A model generated the notes under the pieces. The model was not told the origin of the DNA and ran no database searches. It saw only the letters and a list, made by a program, of their open reading frames with translations. From contig CAZOBB010000058.1 in assembly GCA_964577975.1 (NCBI GenBank), forward strand, positions 66,228 to 130,227: DNA of 64,000 nucleotides, written 5' to 3'. The translations under genes were made by a program, and so were the position numbers. Of this stretch, positions 1 through 7,812 are shown one piece after another. Every line of letters starts with the position of its first letter. The first letter of the stretch is position 1. This stretch comes from JAOZMY01 sp964577975 (GTDB lineage: Bacteria > Desulfobacterota > S145-22).

Positions 1-491
1 TTCGCATAGGCAATGAGATCGCTCCTGGAGCGGAACGACCATTCCCGCCACGGCGCGATCACACGAATGCCAGGGTCCAGGCTCAAATACGTCAATTCGA
101 ACCGGACCTGATCGTTGCCTTTCCCCGTAGCCCCATGTGCCACGGCGTCCGCCCCCTCACGGTGAGCGATTTCAATTTGCCTTTTCGCGATCAAAGGTCG
201 GGCGATTGAGGTTCCCAGCAAATATGTGCCCTCATAAATAGCTCCGGCTTGAAGAGCAGGAAAAACGAAATCTCGGACAAATTCCTCTTTGAGGTCGTCT
301 ATATAGACCTTACTGGCTCCCGTCTTTCTTGCCTTCTCTTCCACCGGTGCCAGTTCTTCTCCCTGACCCAAATCAGCAGCGAAGGCAATAACCTCGCATC
401 CATACGTTTCCGCCAACCATTTCAGGATGATGGAGGTATCCAATCCTCCCGAATAAGCAAGAACAACTTTTTTTACTCCCTCTGCCATCAT
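1..491 (-). CDS. argG: Argininosuccinate synthase, N-terminal part (cut by window edge)
   Basis: Joins citrulline and aspartate using ATP in the penultimate step of arginine synthesis. The visible N-terminal ~163 residues carry the PP-loop nucleotide motif AYSGGLDTS close to the start and the downstream stretch GATGKGNDQVRFE typical of ArgG. Translation starts at one of two adjacent ATGs (488 or 491) behind a GGGGAAG ribosome-binding site. The rest of the gene lies beyond the left edge. It is the last visible gene of the xerC-hslVU-argBDFG series, 73 bp downstream of argF. Identification is secure from the motifs; only completeness cannot be judged. Confidence 0.96.
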   Translation of the reverse strand, partial: MMAEGVKKVVLAYSGGLDTSIILKWLAETYGCEVIAFAADLGQGEELAPVEEKARKTGASKVYIDDLKEEFVRDFVFPALQAGAIYEGTYLLGTSIARPLIAKRQIEIAHREGADAVAHGATGKGNDQVRFELTYLSLDPGIRVIAPWREWSFRSRSDLIAYA

Positions 492-564
492 ACTTCCCCT
501 TTATACTTTGCTATGTGAAAGGCAACATGATCGCCCGTCTTCTTTTTGATATTCCCTCTCTCTT

Positions 565-1470
565 TTACGTCGAAAGGAGAAAAGTCAGGATCGCCTTTTG
601 AGCATGCAACCGATTCTCCGCCTGATCGAATACAATCGATTGAGGCCCATCCATCACCTCTGATGCCACTTCCTGACCTCGATGGGCTGGAAGACAATGC
701 ATAAACCAAGCCCCCTCTTTCGCTCTCCGTAATAGGGTCTCCGTTACCTGAAACCCTTCAAAGTCTCTCATCCTCTGGTGTGCTTCATTCTCCTGCCCCA
801 TGCTCGTCCACACATCCGTGTAGACCACGTCGGCCCCCTCCACCGCTTCCTCAGGACGATGAAAGATCCGCACACGCCCTGCGGGGGCCTGCGAAACGAA
901 TTTATCATCGGGATCATACCCAACGGGGCATCCCACTTTCAACGTAAAATCGAGCCGGGTCGCCGCCAATATCCAGGAGTGCGCCACATTGTTCCCATCC
1001 CCCACATAGGCGATCGTGATCCCCTCCATCTTCCCTTCCCGCTCGTAGATCGTCAACAGGTCAGAAAGGATCTGACAAGGATGGGTCGCGTCCGTTAACC
1101 CATTTATAACGGGGACCGTCGCCGCCTTCGCAAGAGATTCCACGGTTTCATGATGATAGGCGCGAATCATGATACCATCGACATACCTGGAAAGGACCCG
1201 GGCCGTGTCTTCAATCGTTTCCCCACGCCCCAATTGCATCTCGCTGCTAGATAGAACGATAGGTGTGGCCCCCAACTGGGCGATGCCCACTTCGAACGAA
1301 ACCCTCGTCCTCGTGGAAGGTTTCTCAAATATCATGGCCACAGTCTTCCCCTCCAGAAATCGATGTGGAATCCCCTGTTTTTGGAAGTGCTTAAGACGCC
1401 TACCCTCTTTGACGAGGCGTATGATCTCATCCCGCGTGAGGTCAAGAAGGGTTATTAAATCGCGCTTCAT
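565..1470 (-). CDS. argF: Ornithine carbamoyltransferase
   Basis: Transfers the carbamoyl group of carbamoyl phosphate to ornithine to give citrulline in the cytoplasm. The 301-residue protein has the carbamoyl-phosphate loop STRTR (residues 52-56), the HPCQ motif in the middle and the ornithine-binding HCLPAHRG motif near the C-terminus, all standard for anabolic OTCases of this length. Its ATG overlaps the argD stop by four bases (ATGA), so translation is probably coupled. Its substrate carbamoyl phosphate would come from carAB, also in this window. Confidence 0.97.
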   Translation of the reverse strand: MKRDLITLLDLTRDEIIRLVKEGRRLKHFQKQGIPHRFLEGKTVAMIFEKPSTRTRVSFEVGIAQLGATPIVLSSSEMQLGRGETIEDTARVLSRYVDGIMIRAYHHETVESLAKAATVPVINGLTDATHPCQILSDLLTIYEREGKMEGITIAYVGDGNNVAHSWILAATRLDFTLKVGCPVGYDPDDKFVSQAPAGRVRIFHRPEEAVEGADVVYTDVWTSMGQENEAHQRMRDFEGFQVTETLLRRAKEGAWFMHCLPAHRGQEVASEVMDGPQSIVFDQAENRLHAQKAILTFLLST

Positions 1471-2663
1471 TTTATCTCCTCGAAAATATCGGTCATAATC
1501 TCAACCATTTCTTCTACTTCTTTTTCAGAAATTATCAAGGGGGGAAGCAAACGTAACACCGTTTCTTGGGTACAGTTAACCAGCAATCCCTTCTGAAAGG
1601 CCTTTTTAACGACATCCGCGCAAGGAATTGAAAGTTTCACGCCCACGATGAGCCCCCTCCCCCGAACCTCTTCGATGAATCCGAATCGAGCCGCCATTTC
1701 ATTGAAACAACCTTGAATCCTTTCCCCCATGGCTATTACATTTTCAAGGAATTCCCCCTTTTCAAGATAATCCAAGACAACAAGGCCCGCTCGACACGCG
1801 ACTGGATTCCCCCCAAAGGTACTCCCATGGCTACCCGCCGAAAGGATCTGGGCGTATTTCTCTTTCGCCAGCATCGCTCCCAAAGGTAATCCCCCTCCCA
1901 ATGCCTTCGCCAACGTCATCACATCGGGCTCGATTCCGGCCCACTGGTAAGCAAAGGGTTTACCCGTCCGCCCAAGTCCCACCTGAATCTCATCCACGAT
2001 AAAAACAAGATCCCGTTCCGTGCATAAGGCGCGAACCTCCTGAAGATACGATTGAGAAAGGACAACCACCCCTCCCTCTCCCAGGATAGGCTCCAGCATA
2101 ATGGCGCAGGTTCGGTCAGAAATCGCCTCTTTCAACGCCTCCACGTCGCCAGCAGGAACATGCCGAAAACCCTCCAGCAAGGGAGAAAACCCTTTTTTTA
2201 CCTTCTCCTGTCCCGTTGCTGAAACCGTGGCGAGTGTTCTTCCATGAAACGAATCCTCTAATGTGATGATTTCAAACCTATCTCCTCCGTACCTTTCCAG
2301 GGCATATTTGCGAGCCAACTTGATGGCCGCTTCGTTTGCCTCCGCCCCGGAATTGCAGAAAAAGACCCGATTCATCGAAGTAAGTCGCACCAACCGCACC
2401 GCCAATTCCGTTTGGGACGGCATATAATAGAGATTGGACACATGAGAGAAAGACTTGACTTGATCGCACACGGCGGCAATCAATTCGGGATGGGCATGAC
2501 CCAGATTCGTCACCCCGATCCCACTCACGAAATCGAGATACCGACGGCCTTCCGTATCAAAAAGATAAACTCCCTCCCCCCGTACCATGGCGGCCGCAAA
2601 CCGATTGTACGTGGGGAAAAAACTCTCATCCGACCTGCCTTTGATTTCATCAAACTTTCTCAT
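1467..2663 (-). CDS. argD: Acetylornithine aminotransferase
   Basis: PLP-dependent class III aminotransferase of 398 residues that converts N-acetylglutamate semialdehyde to N-acetylornithine. Visible hallmarks are the GAEANEAAIKLAR cofactor-phosphate region, the IVDEIQVGLGRTG segment with the PLP-contacting Asp, and the ALGGGLPLGA segment with the Schiff-base Lys just before it (TLAKALGGG). Both ends overlap the neighbours by four bases (argB upstream, argF downstream), typical of a translationally coupled operon. Some ArgD proteins also serve lysine synthesis (succinyldiaminopimelate); the sequence alone does not exclude that. Confidence 0.96.
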   Translation of the reverse strand: MRKFDEIKGRSDESFFPTYNRFAAAMVRGEGVYLFDTEGRRYLDFVSGIGVTNLGHAHPELIAAVCDQVKSFSHVSNLYYMPSQTELAVRLVRLTSMNRVFFCNSGAEANEAAIKLARKYALERYGGDRFEIITLEDSFHGRTLATVSATGQEKVKKGFSPLLEGFRHVPAGDVEALKEAISDRTCAIMLEPILGEGGVVVLSQSYLQEVRALCTERDLVFIVDEIQVGLGRTGKPFAYQWAGIEPDVMTLAKALGGGLPLGAMLAKEKYAQILSAGSHGSTFGGNPVACRAGLVVLDYLEKGEFLENVIAMGERIQGCFNEMAARFGFIEEVRGRGLIVGVKLSIPCADVVKKAFQKGLLVNCTQETVLRLLPPLIISEKEVEEMVEIMTDIFEEIK

Positions 2664-3544
2664 CTCGTTTCCTTCACAACCTCCGTCCCCACCCCTCCCT
2701 TGGTGAATATCTCCAATAATACCGCATGAGGAAGGGTCCCATTAATGATGTGGGTTTTCTCCACACCATTCGTGACGGCATCGATTACACAGCGAATCTT
2801 TGGGATCATTCCCCCTTGAATAACCCCTTCCGCAATCAGCCGCTCTGCCTCTCTCGCCGACAATGAGGATAAAAGCCGTCCCCGAGCATCCATCACCCCA
2901 TCCACGTCGGTCAATAGGATCAGCTTTTCCGCACGAAGGGCCTCGGCGATCCGCCCAGCCACATGATCTGCGTTGAGATTCAATGCCTTGCCATTCTTCC
3001 CTTGCCCAACCGGCGCCACTACCGGAATAAAACCTCGCTCAATCAAGGTTGCCAAAATCTCGGGGCGAATTTCGTCGATTTCTCCTACCTGCCCCAAATC
3101 CACCTTGTCCGTCTCTTCTTCATAAGTTCGAAGTCGCATTTTCCTCGCCCGAATCAGATTCCCGTCCTTGCCTGCCAATCCTACGGCATTTCCACCGAAC
3201 TTATTGATACGTCGGACGATATTTCCGTTCACAAGTCCCATGAGAACCATCTCCACCACATCCATCGTTTTTTCATCCGTCACACGCAATCCCTCATGAA
3301 AACGGGTTTCTATCCCCAACTGTTCCAAGACCCGTCCGATCTGAGGTCCTCCCCCATGCACGACAATGGGATGAATGCCAACGGTCGCGAGAAGAACGAT
3401 ATCCCTGGCAAAATCGTCCTCCAAGAGGGGATCTTGCATGGCGTGCCCCCCGTATTTAATCACGACTGTTTTGCCAGAAAAGGCTTGGATGTAGGGAAGA
3501 GCCTCTATAAGCGTTTCTGCCCGACGTATAAAGCTTTCCATCAT
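2660..3544 (-). CDS. argB: Acetylglutamate kinase
   Basis: Phosphorylates N-acetylglutamate, usually the feedback-controlled second step of arginine synthesis. The 294-residue protein belongs to the amino-acid kinase family: VIKYGGHAM near residue 27, HGGGPQIG around residue 63, the LTDVDGV nucleotide site and the C-terminal GGMIPKI motif are all present. The length with an N-terminal helix before the kinase fold fits the hexameric arginine-sensitive class, but that is inference. Start is one of two adjacent ATGs (3544 or 3541) behind AAGGG; hslU ends only five bases upstream. Confidence 0.96.
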   Translation of the reverse strand: MMESFIRRAETLIEALPYIQAFSGKTVVIKYGGHAMQDPLLEDDFARDIVLLATVGIHPIVVHGGGPQIGRVLEQLGIETRFHEGLRVTDEKTMDVVEMVLMGLVNGNIVRRINKFGGNAVGLAGKDGNLIRARKMRLRTYEEETDKVDLGQVGEIDEIRPEILATLIERGFIPVVAPVGQGKNGKALNLNADHVAGRIAEALRAEKLILLTDVDGVMDARGRLLSSLSAREAERLIAEGVIQGGMIPKIRCVIDAVTNGVEKTHIINGTLPHAVLLEIFTKGGVGTEVVKETR

Positions 3545-3549
3545 AACCC

Positions 3550-4938
3550 TTACAAGATATAACGGCTCAAGTCTTCGTCCTCGACGAATTCCTTAAGCTG
3601 TTCCTCCACGTACTCTGCCGTTATGGTGACAGTTGGATCCTCTAACTCCGGCGCCTTGAAAGAAATATCATCTAGAAGTTTCTCCATAATCGTGTAGAGA
3701 CGTCGCGCTCCTATGTTCTCCGTTTTCTCGTTAATCTGGGTGGCAATTTCCGCTATCTTTTCCACCGCTTCGTCTGTGAAATCCAACTTGATTCCCTCCG
3801 TCTGAAGGAGGGCCTTGTACTGCTTGATAAGGGCGTTTTTCGGTTCGGTCAATATTCGGACGAACTCCTCTTTCCCCAGGGAATCCAATTCTACACGAAT
3901 AGGAAACCGACCCTGCAGTTCCGGTATCAAATCGGAGGGTTTAGAAACATAAAACGCTCCGGCGGCAATAAAAAGGATATGATCCGTCTTGACCATTCCG
4001 TGTTTGGTGTTGACCTTGGTTCCCTCCACGATGGGTAAAATATCCCTTTGAACCCCTTCTCGAGAGACATCCGGCCCATGGCCCTGCTCTTTCCCTGCTA
4101 TCTTGTCGATTTCGTCGAGAAAGATGATCCCCCCTTGTTCCACTCGCGTTAGGGCCTCTTTCACCACGCGATCCATATCGATAAGTTTCTGGGCCTCTTC
4201 CTGCGTCAACATCTCCAAGGCCTCAGGGATTTTGACCTTTTTATGTTTTGTCTTTTTGGGAAGGATATTGCTGAACATATCCTTCACGTTGATGCCCATC
4301 TCTTCAATACCGGAACCCGAAAAGATCTCAAAAACCGGCATGGAGGTCTGCGTGATCTCCACATCGACGTAGCGTTCATCCAAACTTCCATTCCTCAAGA
4401 GTTGGCGCAACCGCTCCCTCGTTGACGGCGCCGACTTCTTCTCTCCCACGATCTCGAGGGGTTTTTCGCCAGAACGCATTCCATCATGGGCATGAGGCGC
4501 CGCTGGGCGGGGCGGCAAGAGGAGGTCCAAAAGACGCTCTTCCGCTATTTCCCGGGCCTTGTATTCAACCCGCTTATTCTCTTCGGCCTTGACCATATTG
4601 ATGGCAATCTCTACAAGGTCCCGAATCATGGACTCCACGTCCCGCCCCACATAACCCACTTCCGTGAATTTGGAGGCCTCAATCTTCAAGAAAGGGGCAT
4701 TGGAAAGTTTGGCCAAACGCCGGGCAATCTCCGTTTTTCCCACCCCCGTGGGGCCGATCATGATGATATTTTTCGGTGCTATCTCGTCCCGCAGGTCTTC
4801 AGGAACTTGTTGGCGTCGCCACCGGTTCCTCAGGGCGAGGGCGACAGCTCGTTTGGCCTCATGTTGTCCCACGATATATTTATCGAGCTCCGATACTATC
4901 TCACGAGGCGTAAAAGTATGGATATGTGTCTCATTCAT
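3550..4938 (-). CDS. hslU: ATP-dependent protease ATPase subunit HslU
   Basis: AAA+ unfoldase that feeds substrates to the HslV peptidase. From the chosen ATG (4938) the protein is 462 residues and begins with the family-typical FTPREIVSELDKYIVGQ. Walker A GPTGVGKT is at 62-69, Walker B is GIIFLDEID, the sensor region ENIGARRL is present and the C-terminus ends DLSRYIL, the tail that docks into HslV. A longer frame begins at 4980, but 4938 is preferred because it overlaps the hslV stop as ATGA and matches the family start. The I-domain between the Walker motifs is complete. Confidence 0.97.
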   Translation of the reverse strand: MNETHIHTFTPREIVSELDKYIVGQHEAKRAVALALRNRWRRQQVPEDLRDEIAPKNIIMIGPTGVGKTEIARRLAKLSNAPFLKIEASKFTEVGYVGRDVESMIRDLVEIAINMVKAEENKRVEYKAREIAEERLLDLLLPPRPAAPHAHDGMRSGEKPLEIVGEKKSAPSTRERLRQLLRNGSLDERYVDVEITQTSMPVFEIFSGSGIEEMGINVKDMFSNILPKKTKHKKVKIPEALEMLTQEEAQKLIDMDRVVKEALTRVEQGGIIFLDEIDKIAGKEQGHGPDVSREGVQRDILPIVEGTKVNTKHGMVKTDHILFIAAGAFYVSKPSDLIPELQGRFPIRVELDSLGKEEFVRILTEPKNALIKQYKALLQTEGIKLDFTDEAVEKIAEIATQINEKTENIGARRLYTIMEKLLDDISFKAPELEDPTVTITAEYVEEQLKEFVEDEDLSRYIL

Positions 4939-5468
4939 GGCAATGTCTCTACTATAATTTCCTGGTTCGTGTAAATACAAATCTCCGACGCAATCTTCAT
5001 TGCTGCTTTCACGATTTCATCAGCCGGCATTTCAGTATGTTCCAACAATGCCTTTGCCGCCGCCTGGGCATAAGCACCGCCCGATCCTATGGCCGCAATG
5101 GGCTCATCCGGCTCTATCACATCTCCACTCCCCGACAAGATGAGGATATGTTTCTGATCCGCCACAACGATCATCGCCTCCAGTCGCCGCAAGAACCTAT
5201 CTGTCCTCCAATCCTTGGCCAATTCAACCGCCGATCGTACCAGATTCCCGTTCGTCCTTTCCAATTTCTCCTCAAAACGCTCGAAAAGGGTAAAGGCATC
5301 CGCCGTGGCTCCCGCGAATCCAGCTATCACCTTATCCTCGTAAAGGCGTCGGATCTTTCGCGCCTTCCTTTTGAAAACGGTTACATCAAATGTTACTTGA
5401 CCGTCACCCGCCATCACGGTACGGCCCTCTTTCCGGACACATAAGATCGTGGTTCCATGAAATTCCAT
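4935..5468 (-). CDS. hslV: ATP-dependent protease peptidase subunit HslV
   Basis: Threonine peptidase of the HslVU (ClpQY) complex, 177 residues. The N-terminus reads MEFHGTTILCV; the catalytic Thr would be T6 after processing. GDGQVTFDVTV, DKVIAGFAGATADAFTLFERFE and GSGGAYAQAAA are characteristic. An upstream extension of the frame to 5675 lies inside xerC and has no family similarity, so the ATG at 5468 is used. It is preceded by GAGGAAA located in the last codons of xerC, one base from the xerC stop. Overlaps hslU by four bases. Confidence 0.97.
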   Translation of the reverse strand: MEFHGTTILCVRKEGRTVMAGDGQVTFDVTVFKRKARKIRRLYEDKVIAGFAGATADAFTLFERFEEKLERTNGNLVRSAVELAKDWRTDRFLRRLEAMIVVADQKHILILSGSGDVIEPDEPIAAIGSGGAYAQAAAKALLEHTEMPADEIVKAAMKIASEICIYTNQEIIVETLP

Positions 5469-5469
5469 T

Positions 5470-6369
5470 CTATTTCCTCGGATGTGATTTATCATAAATC
5501 TCCATGAGTTTTTCCAGACTGATATGGGTATATTTTTGTGTCGTAGACAGGCTTGCATGTCCCAACATTTCCTGAATGGATCGCAAATCCGCACCGGCAC
5601 CCAACAAATGCGTGGCAAACGAATGCCGCAAGGCGTGAGGATTAATGCGGCGAACCATTCCCCTTCGTCTCGCATAAGCCTTGATCATTCGTTCCACACT
5701 CCGCGCAGTCAGCCGCCCACCAAACCGGTTAAGAAACAGGGCGTTGTCCTCCTCTCCGCTTTTCGCAACTAACTCCCGCCGTTTTGTAAGGTAGGCTCGA
5801 ATCGCCTCCAAAGCCTTCGCCCCCACGGGAACGATCCGCTCTTTGCCTCCTTTTCCTTTGACACGAATCAAGCGGATGGAGACATCCACATCCCCCACAT
5901 TCAACGACACAACCTCCGAGACCCGGAGGCCGCTTGAATAGATAAGTTCCAGGATCGCCTTGTTGCGGAGTGCCAAGGGGGTCTCTTCCATCTTCCCTTC
6001 CAATAGATGAAACACCTCATCCACACTCAGAAAATTCGGGATCTTTTTGGGTATCTTTGGAGACGACACCTCTCCCATGGGTGAAAACTCCACCACTCTT
6101 CTCCGCTTCAAAAAGGCAAAAAAACCTCTCAAGGCGGAAACCTTTCTTGCAATCGAGGAAGGGGCATGGGTGCGATAGAGGGAAATGACAAATCGCCGCA
6201 CATGGATCCCTTCGATTGCTTCGACAGAGGGATTCTCTCCCATCTCCGTCGCAAGGAACTTTCCGAATTGAAGCAGATCCTTTCGATAGCTTCGTAACGT
6301 ATTCGGTGAGGAATTACTCTCTGCTTCCATGTTGGAGATAAACTCCTCCACGGCATCTTCATATCTCAT
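5470..6369 (-). CDS. xerC: Tyrosine recombinase XerC
   Basis: Site-specific recombinase resolving chromosome dimers at dif with XerD. The 299-residue protein has an N-terminal SAM-like DNA-binding domain and a C-terminal catalytic domain with the RKHRH-Y set: Arg in SSGLRVSEV, Lys in VKGKGGKERIVPV, His/Arg in HALRHSFATHLL, His in LGHASLSTT and the nucleophile Tyr in QKYTHIS. ATG 6369 has GGGAG six bases upstream and is preferred to ATG 6375, where the site would abut the start. Assignment to XerC rather than XerD follows from the xerC-hslVU neighbourhood. Confidence 0.93.
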   Translation of the reverse strand: MRYEDAVEEFISNMEAESNSSPNTLRSYRKDLLQFGKFLATEMGENPSVEAIEGIHVRRFVISLYRTHAPSSIARKVSALRGFFAFLKRRRVVEFSPMGEVSSPKIPKKIPNFLSVDEVFHLLEGKMEETPLALRNKAILELIYSSGLRVSEVVSLNVGDVDVSIRLIRVKGKGGKERIVPVGAKALEAIRAYLTKRRELVAKSGEEDNALFLNRFGGRLTARSVERMIKAYARRRGMVRRINPHALRHSFATHLLGAGADLRSIQEMLGHASLSTTQKYTHISLEKLMEIYDKSHPRK

Positions 6370-6387
6370 TTCCATCTCCCGTTTCGC

Positions 6388-6416
6388 ATCCTATCCCAAT
6401 CGATTTCAATAATCAA
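6388..6416 (-). promoter_or_regulatory. Candidate promoter for the xerC-hslVU-arg operon
   Basis: On the minus strand TTGATT (6411-6416) is followed after 17 bases by TAGGAT (6388-6393). This places a start site roughly ten bases before the xerC ribosome-binding region. Both hexamers match sigma-70 consensus at four of six positions, so this is a moderate call. Confidence 0.4.
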
Positions 6417-6471
6417 CAGTATGTTTTTACAACTTTCTTCCTCCCCCTTATCTCAGTTCCAAAAATTTTCC

Positions 6472-6500
6472 TTGCCAGAAAACGTCGTTAGTGCTATTGA
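6472..6500 (+). promoter_or_regulatory. Candidate promoter for the orphan binding-protein gene
   Basis: TTGCCA (6472-6477), 17-base spacer, TATTGA (6495-6500), upstream of the strong ribosome-binding site AAAGGAGGG of the gene at 6538. The -35 is good, the -10 poor. The xerC promoter candidate lies back to back with it in the 168-bp divergent region. Confidence 0.33.
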
Positions 6501-6537
6501 GAATACATCGTAACAAATACTGAAAGGAGGGTAAGCT

Positions 6538-7761
6538 ATGAAAAAAGTTCTCACCATTGGGTTCAAAGGGTTTTTGATCGTAGCATTCATGGCAACATTG
6601 ATTGTCTCCGGCGCCTCTTCCCTTCATGCCAAAGACGTCATCAAATTCGGTTGTGCCATCTGTTTCACGGGAAAAAACAGCCGGACGGGGAAGCTGTACG
6701 TCGATTCGTACAACCTCGCCAAAGAGGCCATCAACAAAGCTGGAGGTATAAAAGTAGGAGGGAAAAGCTATCTTGTCGAAATCAAATACTACGACGATAA
6801 AAGCAACGATGCAGAAAGCGCCAAACTCGTCGAGAAACTCATCGTGGAAGATAAGGTAAACTTCCTTCTGGGCCCCTACACAAGCTGGATCACCATTCCC
6901 GACAGCTTGGTCGCCCAACGCTACAAGATCCCCATGGTCGAAGGAGGCGGAGCTTCCAGCAAGATCTTTAGCCGAAAAAATCCGTACATCTTTGGTACCC
7001 TTCCGGCGGCCAGCCAATATTTCTATTCAACCCTCGAGATGCTGGCAGGTTTCAAACCCAAACCCAAAAAGATCGCCATCATCTTCGGAGACGACAAATT
7101 CGATATCATGGTAGCGAAAGGGGTGAAGAAAGCGGTCAAGAAATTCGGGTTTGAGCTTGTCCTCTACGAGAAAATTTCCGAAAGCTCTGCCGATTTCAAT
7201 ACAATCCTCACAAAGGTCAAGTCTCTCGCTCCCGATGTCCTCCTGATGGCGGGCCACACCATTGGAGGCATCAATCTGGTACAGCAGGCGAAAGAATTGG
7301 ACGTCAACGTGAAGATGATCTCCATGACGGTTGGCCCCTCGGAAGCGGATTTCCGCAAGTCGTTGGGGAAAGACGCCGAATATATTTTTGGAGTGGCAAG
7401 TTGGTCGCCTCAAATGAATTACAAGGGAATCATCTTCAAGGACACACAGGACTTCGTGAAAAAGTTCAAGGCGAAATACAACTATGATCCCGACTACCAC
7501 AACGCCTCTGCCGTTGCCGTCTTGGCCGTTTTCAAAAACGCCATCGAAAAGGCAGGCACCCTTGATCCTCAAAAGGTTCGTGACGAAATCGCCAAGACCG
7601 ACATCGAAACCATTTACGGTCCGGTGAAGTTCAATCCCAACGGACAGATCAAAGGGAGCAGCGTTGTCTTGCAGATTCAGGGCGGAAAGGTATATCAAGT
7701 CTACCCCAAAGGCAGCAGAAAACCAATTTACCCCATGCCGAAATGGAAAGAGAGGAAATAA
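6538..7761 (+). CDS. Periplasmic ABC-transporter binding protein (branched-chain amino acid / Peripla_BP_6 type)
   Basis: A 407-residue substrate-binding protein of the Leu/Ile/Val-binding family. It has a Sec signal peptide (residues 1-31, probable cleavage after LHA) without a lipobox, so it should be a soluble periplasmic protein. The mature part starts with the family-typical KFGCAICFTG segment and continues with AKEAINKAGGIKVGG and ALAPDVLL-type periplasmic folds. It has no permease or ATPase genes beside it: it is flanked by xerC (divergent) and a convergent glycosyltransferase, and followed by its own terminator. It may share the membrane parts of another transporter. The ligand cannot be read from sequence; such proteins bind amino acids, amides or organic acids. 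Confidence 0.88.
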   Translation: MKKVLTIGFKGFLIVAFMATLIVSGASSLHAKDVIKFGCAICFTGKNSRTGKLYVDSYNLAKEAINKAGGIKVGGKSYLVEIKYYDDKSNDAESAKLVEKLIVEDKVNFLLGPYTSWITIPDSLVAQRYKIPMVEGGGASSKIFSRKNPYIFGTLPAASQYFYSTLEMLAGFKPKPKKIAIIFGDDKFDIMVAKGVKKAVKKFGFELVLYEKISESSADFNTILTKVKSLAPDVLLMAGHTIGGINLVQQAKELDVNVKMISMTVGPSEADFRKSLGKDAEYIFGVASWSPQMNYKGIIFKDTQDFVKKFKAKYNYDPDYHNASAVAVLAVFKNAIEKAGTLDPQKVRDEIAKTDIETIYGPVKFNPNGQIKGSSVVLQIQGGKVYQVYPKGSRKPIYPMPKWKERK

Positions 7762-7784
7762 AGTTACAACCGCCAATCCAGTAA

Positions 7785-7812
7785 GGGAGCACGTTTATGT
7801 GCTCCCTTTTTT
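7785..7812 (+). terminator. Rho-independent terminator
   Basis: Perfect 8-bp stem GGGAGCAC / GTGCTCCC (7785-7792 and 7799-7806) with a six-base loop, followed by six T (7807-7812). It ends the binding-protein transcript 24 bases after its stop. On the opposite strand there is no U-run, so it is directional. Confidence 0.92.
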